Translations under genes and position numbers: made by a program
Origin: Cyanobacteria bacterium HKST-UBA02
GTDB taxonomy: Bacteria; Cyanobacteriota; Vampirovibrionia; Obscuribacterales; Obscuribacteraceae
Length of the DNA: 11,447 nt
NCBI GenBank assembly: GCA_020431945.1
Contig: JAGQHH010000216.1
Location: 1-11,447, forward strand
Reading direction: 5' to 3'
Part shown: positions 1-7,185 of the stretch, piece by piece
How the letters are laid out: every line of letters begins with the position of its first letter
Numbering within the stretch: the stretch's first letter is position 1
The notes under the pieces: model-generated
Seen by the model: only the letters and a program-made list of their open reading frames with translations
Database searches by the model: none
What the model was told of the DNA's origin: nothing

Positions 1-68
1 TGTCACTCCCGTGAATAATTGCGGGTTCGATAAAATACGATAGGAGATAGTAAAAATCGAATAAAAAG

Positions 69-94
69 CGAGCCGCTATCTTCTGCTGAGCTCG
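69..94 (-). terminator. Possible weak terminator of the secreted-protein gene
   Basis: On the minus strand CGAGC (94-90) can pair with GCTCG (73-69) across a 16-nt loop. A run of five T (67-63) follows after two bases. The structure overlaps the stop codon at 76-78. The stem is only 5 bp, so this is a modest candidate. Confidence 0.35.
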
Positions 95-1050
95 AAGTCC
101 ATATTACTGAACTTCCTTTTCAGTAGTTCGTGCTTGGCGCACTTGCAATCGAGGCCAATCCCCATCTGCTGGTCATATCCATCGATCGAGCCAAAAACGC
201 AGTCTCTGTCCTGCTGACTCCTCATCTGCTCCAGTTCCTGATACCTTGTGCAATAAGCTCCTATGTCGATTCCTCGAATCTCGAGCTTGAGGAGGCGGTC
301 GACGATTCTCTTTCTCACTTCCTGAAAGGAACCGTCATAGACTCGCAGTCTCTCCGCCTTGAATTGCTGGGAGCGTGCGGGCGGGTTCTCCACCGATACC
401 CCCCGTGTGGGATCGAGGAGAGAATCGAGGGTGAGAAGTTCCGAGCCTATCTGGTATTCGTTCTGGGTTCCTACCAGTCCTTCGATTCTTCTCAGTACGG
501 CTTCAGGAAGAGTTGTTTCTTTTCCCTCGAGTTTCATAGCTTGTATCTTCAAGCTTGCGGAAGCTCTATGGTTGTAGTGTATGCCTTTCTTTACCTTGAT
601 AGGCTGGTTATTCGTCCTGCTTGTAGCTTCGCTGTTGCCGGCGGCTACACTGAGGCCTGAGAGCATTTGCTCGTCGTCTATTATGCCCTTGCTGAAAGAG
701 TCGATCAATCCGCGTGGGACATTGACATATCGGTAGCTTTTCAAATCCTTCGGGTCGTAGAAAATTGCTTGCACGTAAGAAATCGTCGAAAACTCCTCCA
801 ATACCTCCTTTGCTATGAGAATCGCAGTTACCTTCAGATCACGCTCCGTTGACTGTTTTTTAGATGGAAAAGTGGCTACTGTTACTGTTTTGTTCCGGAC
901 GGAGGCGGTGGCTTTTCCCTCGACCACGCCTTTCTCTTTCAAGAGTTGTGCGATCTCGCCTGAAGTCGGAGGAAGTTTGGATGCCAGGGCGGGAGCTATG
1001 GTATTGCATATGGTGAATAGCAGGAGAAAGCAGCTTGAGCGAATTGTCAT
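76..1050 (-). CDS. Secreted protein of unknown function
   Basis: I do not recognise the family. The 324-residue product starts with a classical signal peptide: a basic start, a hydrophobic core at residues 7-19 and an Ala-Leu-Ala cleavage site ending at residue 23. The mature protein should therefore be exported. Residues about 45-135 look like one mixed alpha/beta domain (a VTVATF strand, a long amphipathic helix, a YVQAIFYDP strand). A basic Ser/Thr-rich linker follows, then a helical C-terminal part. Four cysteines (267, 284, 302, 304) lie in the last 60 residues and could form disulfides after export. The ATG at 1050 has only a weak GGA-type ribosome binding site, but it places the signal peptide exactly. 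Base composition and codons (ATA, AGA, AGG, TTG are common) are less GC-biased than in the neighbours, which may mean low expression or a different origin. It is divergent from the metalloprotease gene. The reading frame is secure; the function is unknown. Confidence 0.8.
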   Translation of the reverse strand: MTIRSSCFLLLFTICNTIAPALASKLPPTSGEIAQLLKEKGVVEGKATASVRNKTVTVATFPSKKQSTERDLKVTAILIAKEVLEEFSTISYVQAIFYDPKDLKSYRYVNVPRGLIDSFSKGIIDDEQMLSGLSVAAGNSEATSRTNNQPIKVKKGIHYNHRASASLKIQAMKLEGKETTLPEAVLRRIEGLVGTQNEYQIGSELLTLDSLLDPTRGVSVENPPARSQQFKAERLRVYDGSFQEVRKRIVDRLLKLEIRGIDIGAYCTRYQELEQMRSQQDRDCVFGSIDGYDQQMGIGLDCKCAKHELLKRKFSNMDFELSRR

Positions 1051-1543
1051 ATGGGTCCATCACATCTCTGGAGCTTATTTCTATTCTAGCTCTGTCGAGG
1101 AGCCTCTGGTATTTGGAAATGCTCGCGAGCTTCGCTAGCTGCCAAGCTGAGATTTTGCCGGTTCTTGACAATGGTTCTTGTCAGGAGGCGCGTGTCCGTG
1201 CCTGTACAGACCATCAGGCTCGGTCCAGCCGATCCTCTTTGCAAGTCTTGTAATTTTGACTATCTCCTGAATAAGTCTATTCGAGAAGAAAATCTCAGAA
1301 TCAACAGCTTGTTATGTCCTGACGTTTTTCTCTAAGTTCTGACGTCTTTTCATATGCCTGTTTCTCTTAGAGCTTTCTGAACTCAAAACCCCAAGACAAC
1401 CACATTCAGTAGTCTCCCGATGATATTTCGACAGACACGTTCTGCCGGGATTGCTACTGCCTGTGGTGCGGACTGCGACAGAGCGTCGGGTCCCGGTTCG
1501 GTGCGGCTCCAGGCATTCAAACAATAAAACAAGGAGTACCTCT
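1051..1543. promoter_or_regulatory. Divergent intergenic region with small repeats
   Basis: This 493-bp spacer separates the minus-strand secreted-protein gene from the plus-strand metalloprotease gene and must carry both promoters unless transcription enters from outside. I found no convincing sigma70 -35/-10 pair. It holds two direct repeats around CTGACGT exactly 20 bp apart (1319-1332 and 1339-1351), a 7-bp inverted repeat CTCTAAG/CTTAGAG (1330-1336 and 1366-1372), and a 6-bp inverted repeat TGACAA/TTGTCA (1166-1183). Short open frames here lack ribosome binding sites and codon bias, so I call no gene. Confidence 0.5.
1531..1536 (+). promoter_or_regulatory. Ribosome binding site of the M48 protease gene
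   Basis: AAGGAG lies 7 bases before the ATG at 1544. It decides the start: the longer open frame from 1451 would add 31 Arg-rich residues with no ribosome binding site and no resemblance to a signal or protease sequence. Confidence 0.8.
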
Positions 1544-2662
1544 ATGGCACACCGCGTTATACCGCCGGATGATCCCAAGTTTCCGGCCATTCGTAAGCAG
1601 GTGCTTATCAACTGGCTCAAGACCCTGACGGGCTATCTCGGCATGGGTCTGCTCATTTTTCTCGCCCTCTGGGCGTTTGATTTCACTTACCGGTTCCAGC
1701 TCGGTTTCGGCCTCGTCTGGTTCATCCTGCCGGTGGTGATGTGGTGGTTCTCGGCAAAGGTCGCGCTGATGATGACCAAGTCCAAGCCCGCCGACCCCAA
1801 CAACCCCCAGCATGCGCGGCTGATCAAGATCGTCGACCGCGTCTGGGCTGAAAGCGGCTTGAAGTTCAAGCCACCGGTCTATGTTTCGGAGAATCCCCTT
1901 CCGAACGCCTTCGCCACCGGACCGATCCACCGCAAGGCTGTGGTCGCCGCTACCGAAGGTCTCTTCCTGACCGGCATGAACGACGACGAGATCGCTGCCG
2001 TGTTCGCCCACGAGCTCGGTCACGTGAAGAACTACGATGTCGGTTTCAACTCATTCCTCTCGATCCTGTCCATGATCTTCTTCATGATCACGGACGCGGG
2101 CGTGCGGATGGTGATGGGCAGCATCAGTATCTTCAAGCGCATCCTCGGCATGAACCCCAAGAATCGCGGCTTCTTCACCGGTATTCTCGAGTGGGTGATC
2201 ATGATGGTCATCTTCCGGATCACCGGGATGCTCACCCGCATCGTGCAGATGTTCGTGGTGCGCTCGCGTGAGTCCGGGGCCGATGCCACCGGCGCCCTGA
2301 TTCTTGGTAAGCCCTGCGACCTGGCTACCGCTCTCCAGAAGCTGGTGGCCTATGTCGAGAAGAATCGTCCCAAGGGGCGCGATCGGGAGCTCTATCGGGC
2401 TATCCGTCCGATGATGACCATCGACCCGCTCTTCGACTCCATGGTCGAGGACAAGCCCGCCAACCTCTGGCAGCGCCTGGTGCGTTTCTGGAAGTATTTG
2501 CAGCTGACCCACCCGCCGGTGCCCGAGCGTGTCGCCATGCTCGAGCGCATGAACGGCGGCTCCTGCCCGGCACCGCAGTTCGCGGGCACGGGTGAGGATG
2601 AGGACCACTCGGCTCCTGATCACGTTTGCAGCTGCGGTGGTGGTCACCATCACAGCCACTGA
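1544..2662 (+). CDS. Membrane M48 family zinc metalloprotease (HtpX-like)
   Basis: A 372-residue integral membrane protease of the M48 (HtpX/Ste24-like) family. Members cleave misfolded or regulatory membrane proteins, with the active site on the cytoplasmic face. Hydrophobic segments lie at about residues 27-46 and 52-76. The zinc motif HELGH gives ligands His156 and His160 and catalytic Glu157. The third ligand is probably Glu243 in the SRESGAD motif, the usual downstream M48 signature. Further hydrophobic stretches at about 168-190 and 214-235 flank the site, as in HtpX. HtpX proteins are usually nearer 290 residues; this one carries a longer C-terminal region ending in an unusual Cys/His tail (CSCGGGHHHSH) that could bind metal. 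The next gene, a lipoprotein, begins 32 bp downstream with no terminator between, so the two are probably cotranscribed. The family call is secure; the substrate is unknown. Confidence 0.93.
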   Translation: MAHRVIPPDDPKFPAIRKQVLINWLKTLTGYLGMGLLIFLALWAFDFTYRFQLGFGLVWFILPVVMWWFSAKVALMMTKSKPADPNNPQHARLIKIVDRVWAESGLKFKPPVYVSENPLPNAFATGPIHRKAVVAATEGLFLTGMNDDEIAAVFAHELGHVKNYDVGFNSFLSILSMIFFMITDAGVRMVMGSISIFKRILGMNPKNRGFFTGILEWVIMMVIFRITGMLTRIVQMFVVRSRESGADATGALILGKPCDLATALQKLVAYVEKNRPKGRDRELYRAIRPMMTIDPLFDSMVEDKPANLWQRLVRFWKYLQLTHPPVPERVAMLERMNGGSCPAPQFAGTGEDEDHSAPDHVCSCGGGHHHSH

Positions 2663-2694
2663 GCTTCATCTCTAACAAGAACAGGAGCATAATC

Positions 2695-3732
2695 ATGAAA
2701 ATGAGCATCCTAAGGTGGGCTATGCTGCCCGCCCTCGTGCTTGTTCTCGGTCTTGCTGGCTGCAAGCCTGGCGATGATGACGGGAAGGGGAACAATCCTC
2801 CTCCCGCGCCTCCGGCCCAGGTCTACGACATCAAGGTCGAGTCCCGTCCGGACACGACTCCGGAGTTCCAGCGCATTCACTACTACCTGCCCGACAGCGG
2901 CAGGGAGGTGAAGATGGAGATCCAGTACCGGGATGGCCGTACCGAGCAGTACATGTATCGGCAGGACGGCACTCTCGAAGAGCTGGTGGAGCTGCATATC
3001 TATTCGCAGAAGGTGCAGTCTCGCACGAAGTTCGCTGCTGACGGCAAGACCAAGCTCGAGTCCACGAGCTGGCGCATCGGCGGCGAGCTCGATTCGAGCA
3101 CCGTCTATAATGCCGACGGCAGCTCGCGCACCGTCACCTACAAGGTGGACGGCAAGCGTATCCACAGCGAGACACTTACCGACAGCAGCGGCGCTCAGAA
3201 GATCACGGTCTACCGCTCCGACGGCAAGACCCTCTGGGCGAAGATCGACCGTCCTTCCCAGTACACCGCCCGGGTCGAGTACTACGACGACGCCGGCAAG
3301 CTGACCCAGATTCGGGAGCTGAGCTCCTCGAAGATGGTGGTCACCGTCGTCGACGATACCGGCAAGGTGGTGATGAAGCAGGAATGGAGCGGCTACTGGT
3401 CCTCCTGGTCCGGTCCCAGCTACAACAACCTGCAGAACACCGAGCAGTACGAGTCGGACGGCATCACCGTCAAGCGCCGTATCGAGTTCGAGTATTACTA
3501 CTCTCGCCCCCGGGTGGTCTATGACTACAAGGACGGCGCCAGGGTCAAGGAATACAGCTTCAACTACGACGGCAGCGTCAAGTCGGAGAAGACTCTCAAG
3601 GACGACGGCACCTGGGACAAACAGGATTATTCGAACGGTCAGAAGCAGCTCGATCCGCCCCTCACCGACGCTGATCGCAACGCTCCGTCCTATCAGGATC
3701 CCCTGGTGGACAACCCCAGCAATCGTCTCTGA
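2695..3732 (+). CDS. Lipoprotein with Y-x-x-DG type beta repeats
   Basis: A 345-residue predicted lipoprotein. The N-terminus has a basic start, a hydrophobic stretch and a lipobox LAGC with the lipidated cysteine at residue 23. An Asp/Gly/Pro-rich tether runs to about residue 42. The body is a series of loosely repeated units of about 20 residues built on Tyr/Phe-x-x-Asp-Gly followed by alternating hydrophobic and charged residues (DGRTEQY, DGTLEEL, DGKTKLE, DGSSRTV, DGSVKSE, DGTWDKQ). They resemble the short beta-hairpin repeats of YD/RHS-like and MORN/YwqK-like proteins. I infer an elongated surface or periplasmic beta structure with a binding role; no catalytic motif is visible. The ATG at 2695 is preceded by an AGGAG ribosome binding site and aligns the signal peptide. 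An upstream in-frame ATG at 2626 overlaps the protease gene and is rejected. A perfect 13-bp hairpin follows the stop. Confidence 0.88.
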   Translation: MKMSILRWAMLPALVLVLGLAGCKPGDDDGKGNNPPPAPPAQVYDIKVESRPDTTPEFQRIHYYLPDSGREVKMEIQYRDGRTEQYMYRQDGTLEELVELHIYSQKVQSRTKFAADGKTKLESTSWRIGGELDSSTVYNADGSSRTVTYKVDGKRIHSETLTDSSGAQKITVYRSDGKTLWAKIDRPSQYTARVEYYDDAGKLTQIRELSSSKMVVTVVDDTGKVVMKQEWSGYWSSWSGPSYNNLQNTEQYESDGITVKRRIEFEYYYSRPRVVYDYKDGARVKEYSFNYDGSVKSEKTLKDDGTWDKQDYSNGQKQLDPPLTDADRNAPSYQDPLVDNPSNRL

Positions 3733-3744
3733 GCGGCGTTTTGT

Positions 3745-3775
3745 GCACAGGGAAGACATGTTGTCTTCCCTGTGC
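3745..3775 (+). terminator. Perfect 13-bp hairpin after the lipoprotein gene
   Basis: GCACAGGGAAGAC (3745-3757) pairs perfectly with 3763-3775 around a 5-nt loop. It is followed by CTTTCCTGC, which has only a short pyrimidine tract. It may terminate, attenuate or protect the 3' end of the protease-lipoprotein transcript. Only 58 bp remain before the next start codon. Confidence 0.65.
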
Positions 3776-3833
3776 CTTTCCTGCAAGCAAAACAAACCAA
3801 TAAATTTGCGTTCCTACTAACCGGAAACCAACA

Positions 3834-5591
3834 ATGAATAACCGCAAGTCAGTCCGGCCGGCTCTCCTGGTCGGATTTGTTCTACTCGTCGCTTACTGCG
3901 CAGCTGCGTGGCTGGCGCCGGGCACGTTCTTTCCCTTCGGCAGCAATCGCATGCATGTCCTGCCGGATCACACTCCGGCCCTCGTGCATGACAGCAAGCT
4001 GGTGAAGCATGCTGATGCCGATGCCCGGATTCGTTTTGTGGTGGCACTGAAGCTTCGTGATGAAGCGGACCTCGATGCTCTCCTCGATGAGCAGTCGGAC
4101 CCGGCGTCTCCGCACTACCGGCAGTATCTCACCGCCGATCAGTTCCGGGAGCGCTTCTCGCCCCGAACAGATGACGTGGATCGCGTCGTCGCTTATCTCA
4201 CGGGATATGGCATGAACATCCTGGGCGTTTCGGAAAACTACACGCTCATTCATGTCGAAGCTTCGGTCAGCCAGATCGAGCAGGCATTCTCGGTGCAGAT
4301 GAACCGTTATTCAACCAAAGGCGCTGACGGACGGCTCGTCGAGTACCTCGGCAATGCCAGCGACCCCAGCGTTCCTGTGGCTCTGGAGAACACGGTGCAG
4401 GCGATCATCGGTCTCAACACCTATATCGAGTTCGAGAGCCGAGTTCGCCACCCCAGAGGTCCGGTCAATCCCGGCTCGAAGGTGACCCCCCGGGGCATGA
4501 CGCCTCAGGATGTCGCCAGGGTCTACGACTACCCGAACACCAATAACGATCGGGCTACGGCACCGCTCAGCGGAGCCGGACGCACCATCGCTATCGCCAC
4601 GGCACATGTCTATGACAAAAACGACATCGACACGTTCTGGCAACAGTTCGGGATCGTTCGCACCGGCAAGCTGACCAATGTCTATATCGGCGGCGTTAGC
4701 ACCACCGTCAACGATGAGACAACTCTCGACCTGGAGGCGGCAAGCTCCCAGGCTCCGGGGGCGGACATCATCATGTACATGGCGGTGGACCCGAAGTTCG
4801 CCAACTTCACCCTCGCTTTCAACAAGATCGTCACCGACGACAAGGCTGATGTCATGTCGATCAGCTGGGGACTGTGCGAAGACTTCACCGGCTCCCGCCA
4901 GATGAAGGCCGAGCACAACATCTTCAAGCAAGCCGCAGCTCAAGGCATGGCCGTCTTCGCCGCTAGTGGCGACGATGGTGCCTACGACTGTCCCATCGAG
5001 CCCGAGGTCGACGACAACGGCAAGCCCAAGACACCGCCCCTGGCTGTGGACTATCCGAGCTCCGACCCCTATGTCACCGCAGTCGGTGGCACGACTCTGT
5101 TCGACGGTCAGGGCAAGCGCTTCAGCGAATCGGCCTGGCATGGCTCCGGCGGCGGCCTCTCCGGCAAGTGGAAGCGGCCTTCCTGGCAGACCGGTCCCGG
5201 TGTGCCGACTGGCAAGTACCGCGCCACTGCCGACGTTGCGCTCAATGCCGATCCGATGACCGGCTATGCCATCTATGTCAGCGGCAAGTGGATCGTCCTG
5301 GGGGGAACTTCAGTGGCTGCTCCTGAGTGGGCGGCGCTCTGGACCCTCATCGATGAGGGTGCCGGCAAGCGAGTCGGCATGCCCGATGAGATTCTCTACC
5401 GTGCCGGTGCATCGCCCGAATACGGCACGATCTTCTACGACATCACCAGTGGCAATAACGGAGACTACCGTGGTCCCGGCTATAACGCCGGCGCCAACTG
5501 GGACCATCCCACAGGCTGGGGTGTGCCTCAGGGTCAGGCTCTCAAGGACTGGGTCGTGAACGATCAGAAGCCGAAGCCCAAGGGTAATTGA
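3834..5591 (+). CDS. S53 family serine-carboxyl peptidase (sedolisin/kumamolisin-like) with propeptide
   Basis: A 585-residue protease of family S53, whose members are acid-active endopeptidases made as proenzymes and exported. Residues 8-28 form a signal peptide or membrane anchor. Residues about 45-200 match the pro-kumamolisin activation domain (SPHYRQYLT, then YGM..LGVSENYTLIHV). The catalytic domain starts near residue 225 (MTPQDVARVYDYP). Catalytic residues read as Glu295 and Asp299 in ETTLD, the oxyanion Asp380 in ASGDDG, and the nucleophile Ser493 in GGTSVAAP. The C-terminal calcium site is marked by Asp536 (FYDI) and Asp557 (NWDHPTGWG). All key residues are present, so an active enzyme is expected. 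The ATG at 3834 lacks a strong ribosome binding site. The product probably acts outside the cytoplasm; whether it stays anchored is unclear. Hairpins flank the gene on both sides. Confidence 0.95.
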   Translation: MNNRKSVRPALLVGFVLLVAYCAAAWLAPGTFFPFGSNRMHVLPDHTPALVHDSKLVKHADADARIRFVVALKLRDEADLDALLDEQSDPASPHYRQYLTADQFRERFSPRTDDVDRVVAYLTGYGMNILGVSENYTLIHVEASVSQIEQAFSVQMNRYSTKGADGRLVEYLGNASDPSVPVALENTVQAIIGLNTYIEFESRVRHPRGPVNPGSKVTPRGMTPQDVARVYDYPNTNNDRATAPLSGAGRTIAIATAHVYDKNDIDTFWQQFGIVRTGKLTNVYIGGVSTTVNDETTLDLEAASSQAPGADIIMYMAVDPKFANFTLAFNKIVTDDKADVMSISWGLCEDFTGSRQMKAEHNIFKQAAAQGMAVFAASGDDGAYDCPIEPEVDDNGKPKTPPLAVDYPSSDPYVTAVGGTTLFDGQGKRFSESAWHGSGGGLSGKWKRPSWQTGPGVPTGKYRATADVALNADPMTGYAIYVSGKWIVLGGTSVAAPEWAALWTLIDEGAGKRVGMPDEILYRAGASPEYGTIFYDITSGNNGDYRGPGYNAGANWDHPTGWGVPQGQALKDWVVNDQKPKPKGN

Positions 5592-5612
5592 GCACCAATT
5601 GATTTCGACCGG

Positions 5613-5644
5613 GGAGGCTCGAGGATTTCGGTCCTCGAGCCTCC
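5613..5644 (+). terminator. Perfect 13-bp hairpin after the S53 protease gene
   Basis: GGAGGCTCGAGGA (5613-5625) pairs perfectly with 5632-5644 around TTTCGG. The following bases (TTCTGGTTCTCC) contain no long T run. The next gene starts 36 bp later, which leaves little room for a separate promoter, so partial termination or transcript processing is as likely as full termination. Confidence 0.6.
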
Positions 5645-5680
5645 TTCTGGTTCTCCACTCCAAGAAGAAGACCAACAACA

Positions 5681-6400
5681 ATGACCTACAAACCACCGCT
5701 GATTGGTGTCCGGCTCTTCACCATGGTTCTCCTGATGGGGCTCATGGTCTGGACGGACGCTGATTCGGCAACAACCAGGAGGGAAGACCCTTCATACACA
5801 GTCACTGATTCGACAACGACTACCGGTTCCGACACGGAACAGACGCCGATATCCTTACCGCCATTGACGGGCAAGACGATCATGCTCGACCCCGGCCATG
5901 GTGGTAACGATGCCGGTGCAATCCGGGACTCCATTCAGGAGAAGGACATCAATCTGGCTGTCGCCCTCAAGCTGAGAGAACAACTCGAAGCAGCAGGCGC
6001 CACCGTGATTATGACCAGGGACGCCGATACCACGCTGGCGCTGCGCCGCCGGGTGGAGATGATCGGCGCCTCTAAGCCTGATATCTTCGTGAGCATTCAC
6101 ACCAATGCCTCGCTGTCCTCGAAGGTGGACGGCATAGAGGCGTATTATCACAGCACCGACAGCGAGCCCCTGGCCGATTCTGTCTACCAGTCCCTGGTGG
6201 ACGGTCTCTCCGAAAAGGGTAACAGAATGTCCCGCAGGGAGCTTGCCGTGGTTCACCACCATCTGGCTCCGGCGGTTCTCATCGAGATCGGCTATCTCTC
6301 GAGCAAGAGCAAACGCGATCTGCTCGTCAAAGACGACTACCAGACTCGTGTCGCTGCTGCTGTGACAACCGGCATCGAAGAGTATTTCGACGCGGTCTGA
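5681..6400 (+). CDS. N-acetylmuramoyl-L-alanine amidase (Amidase_3 family)
   Basis: A 239-residue exported zinc amidase that hydrolyses the bond between N-acetylmuramic acid and L-alanine in peptidoglycan. Residues 7-24 are a hydrophobic export or anchor segment. Residues 30-62 are a Thr/Ser-rich linker. The Amidase_3 (AmiC/CwlC-like) domain fills about 64-236. Zinc ligands read as His73 (DPGHGGND), Glu87 (QEKDIN) and His140 (SIHTNA), and the catalytic glutamate as Glu202 (IEIGYLSS). There is no obvious helical insertion over the active site, as autoinhibited AmiA/B/C enzymes have, and no cell-wall binding repeats. The minimal form suggests a free catalytic domain. The start at 5681 is chosen because it directly precedes the hydrophobic segment; its ribosome binding site is weak (AAGAAGAAG). 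The holin-like gene follows 37 bp later. Confidence 0.94.
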   Translation: MTYKPPLIGVRLFTMVLLMGLMVWTDADSATTRREDPSYTVTDSTTTTGSDTEQTPISLPPLTGKTIMLDPGHGGNDAGAIRDSIQEKDINLAVALKLREQLEAAGATVIMTRDADTTLALRRRVEMIGASKPDIFVSIHTNASLSSKVDGIEAYYHSTDSEPLADSVYQSLVDGLSEKGNRMSRRELAVVHHHLAPAVLIEIGYLSSKSKRDLLVKDDYQTRVAAAVTTGIEEYFDAV

Positions 6401-6437
6401 TACGACCGGGTCGCCAACAATCAACAAGGTAAACAAC

Positions 6438-6815
6438 ATGATCAAATTTCTCGCGCGGGTCCTGGTCAACGGCTTCCTTCTGTCGTTTGTCCTGCCTTCC
6501 ATGTTCTCGTCCATTGCCTTTCACGGCAGTTTCTGGCCCGAGGGCGTGATCGCCGGCTTCGTCTTCGCCGTCACCGTGGTACTGGTGGAGCTTCTGCTCC
6601 TGGGCTTCGGCCTCCTCACCCTGGGATTCGGCTTCTTGCTGCGCTGGCTGCTCTGGTTCCTGGTTCCGGCTCTTCAGCTCTGGGCCATGGCGGAGTGGTT
6701 CCCGCAGTATCTCAGCATCGAGTCCTTCTTTCCGTCGGCCTTCCTGGCCGGCCTGGTGCTGCTCCTGGTGAACGCTTTCACCAACAGCACTCCGACCGGT
6801 GCCACCAGATCCTGA
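6438..6815 (+). CDS. Small four-helix membrane protein, phage holin superfamily IV-like
   Basis: A 125-residue, strongly hydrophobic protein with four likely transmembrane helices at about residues 5-24, 36-60, 65-88 and 98-118. The conserved features LVNGFLL near the start, LLTLGFGF in the middle and LVNAF at the end fit the four-TMS "phage holin family" proteins (PF04020-like) found in many bacterial chromosomes. True holins form membrane lesions that release muralytic enzymes. Chromosomal relatives mostly have no proven role, so lysis activity is only a possibility here. The ATG at 6438 follows AAGGT at a fair distance. Its position directly after a wall amidase gene, with no hairpin between, suggests cotranscription and a shared envelope role. 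An intrinsic terminator ends the gene run immediately downstream. Confidence 0.82.
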   Translation: MIKFLARVLVNGFLLSFVLPSMFSSIAFHGSFWPEGVIAGFVFAVTVVLVELLLLGFGLLTLGFGFLLRWLLWFLVPALQLWAMAEWFPQYLSIESFFPSAFLAGLVLLLVNAFTNSTPTGATRS

Positions 6816-6835
6816 CCTGAGCATCCGAACTAGAT

Positions 6836-6880
6836 GGGAGAGACGACGGGCAACTGCCGTCTCTCCCTTTTCTTTTCAGT
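6836..6880 (+). terminator. Intrinsic terminator ending the envelope gene run
   Basis: GGGAGAGACG (6836-6845) pairs with CGTCTCTCCC (6858-6867). The run TTTTCTTTTC follows directly (6868-6877). The stem plus T-rich tail is a good rho-independent terminator for the plus-strand genes, 20 bp after the last stop codon. Confidence 0.85.
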
Positions 6881-6949
6881 TTTTCGTTTTGATTGAAATA
6901 CTAAATAAGATAGTGAGACTCATGGGTTCCTGAAGGACTTGCGAGGATC

Positions 6950-7108
6950 CTAGAGATCGTATCTGGTGGTGCCTACTTTTGTTTCGTTGATCTTGGTGGA
7001 ACTTCCACCCTGTAGATCTTTCAAAGCACGTTTCTGTATTACCCGGCTTGTATCAAGCTCTTTCAGCTCCGGTCTTTTGATCTTCTGGGTTTTCTTGATA
7101 CTTCTCAT
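6950..7108 (-). CDS. Small basic peptide, 52 residues, with an internal Gly-Gly motif
   Basis: An unrecognised short gene found by reading the minus strand. ATG at 7108-7106 and TAG at 6952-6950 give 52 codons, with an in-frame TAG shortly upstream, so this start is the only ATG. A strong GGAGGG ribosome binding site (7121-7116) sits 7 bases before the ATG, the main evidence that it is translated. The product is hydrophilic and basic (14 Lys/Arg against 6 Asp/Glu), with no cysteine and no membrane segment. The N-terminal part (MRSIKKTQKIKRPELKEL) is Lys-rich, then ALKDLQGG (residues 28-35), then a Ser/Thr-rich tail (SSTKINETKVGTTRYDL). The Leu-x-Gly-Gly junction between a charged helix and a short polar tail resembles Gly-Gly leader peptides of bacteriocins and RiPP precursors. 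No modification, peptidase or ABC transporter gene is nearby, so that is only a hypothesis. A small regulatory protein is equally possible. The 40-bp repeat array lies upstream. Confidence 0.6.
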   Translation of the reverse strand: MRSIKKTQKIKRPELKELDTSRVIQKRALKDLQGGSSTKINETKVGTTRYDL

Positions 7109-7185
7109 CTCCGTGCCCTCCGCTTCCGTCTACTTCGAAGCTACAACGAGTTCGTGAGGAACTTCTGAGGAGGATTATTTGACTC

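Noticed and set aside
860..1171. Minus-strand frame starting at TTG, with a protein-like first 45 residues
   Set aside because: It has no ribosome binding site, and about 60 percent of it overlaps the signal peptide and first domain of the secreted-protein gene in another frame. It is most likely a chance frame or the remnant of an older upstream sequence.
1451..1543. N-terminal extension of the M48 protease
   Set aside because: The AAGGAG site before the ATG at 1544 fixes the start, and the extension is Arg-rich without family resemblance.
2710..3795. Long 361-codon minus-strand frame opposite the lipoprotein gene
   Set aside because: It is an antisense shadow produced by GC-rich third positions, with Val/Leu/Asp-rich low-information sequence. 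The plus strand has a lipobox, a ribosome binding site and repeats.
4311..5141. 276-codon minus-strand frame opposite the S53 protease gene
   Set aside because: It is an antisense shadow; the plus strand encodes all S53 catalytic residues.
5681..6815. Prophage lysis module
   Set aside because: An amidase beside a holin-like protein suggests it, but there are no phage structural, integrase or regulatory genes, and both families are common in bacterial chromosomes. It is kept only as a neighbourhood observation.
6966..7157. Plus-strand 63-codon hydrophobic frame
   Set aside because: It begins at a GTG without a ribosome binding site, shows no codon bias, and lies antisense to the better-supported minus-strand peptide gene.
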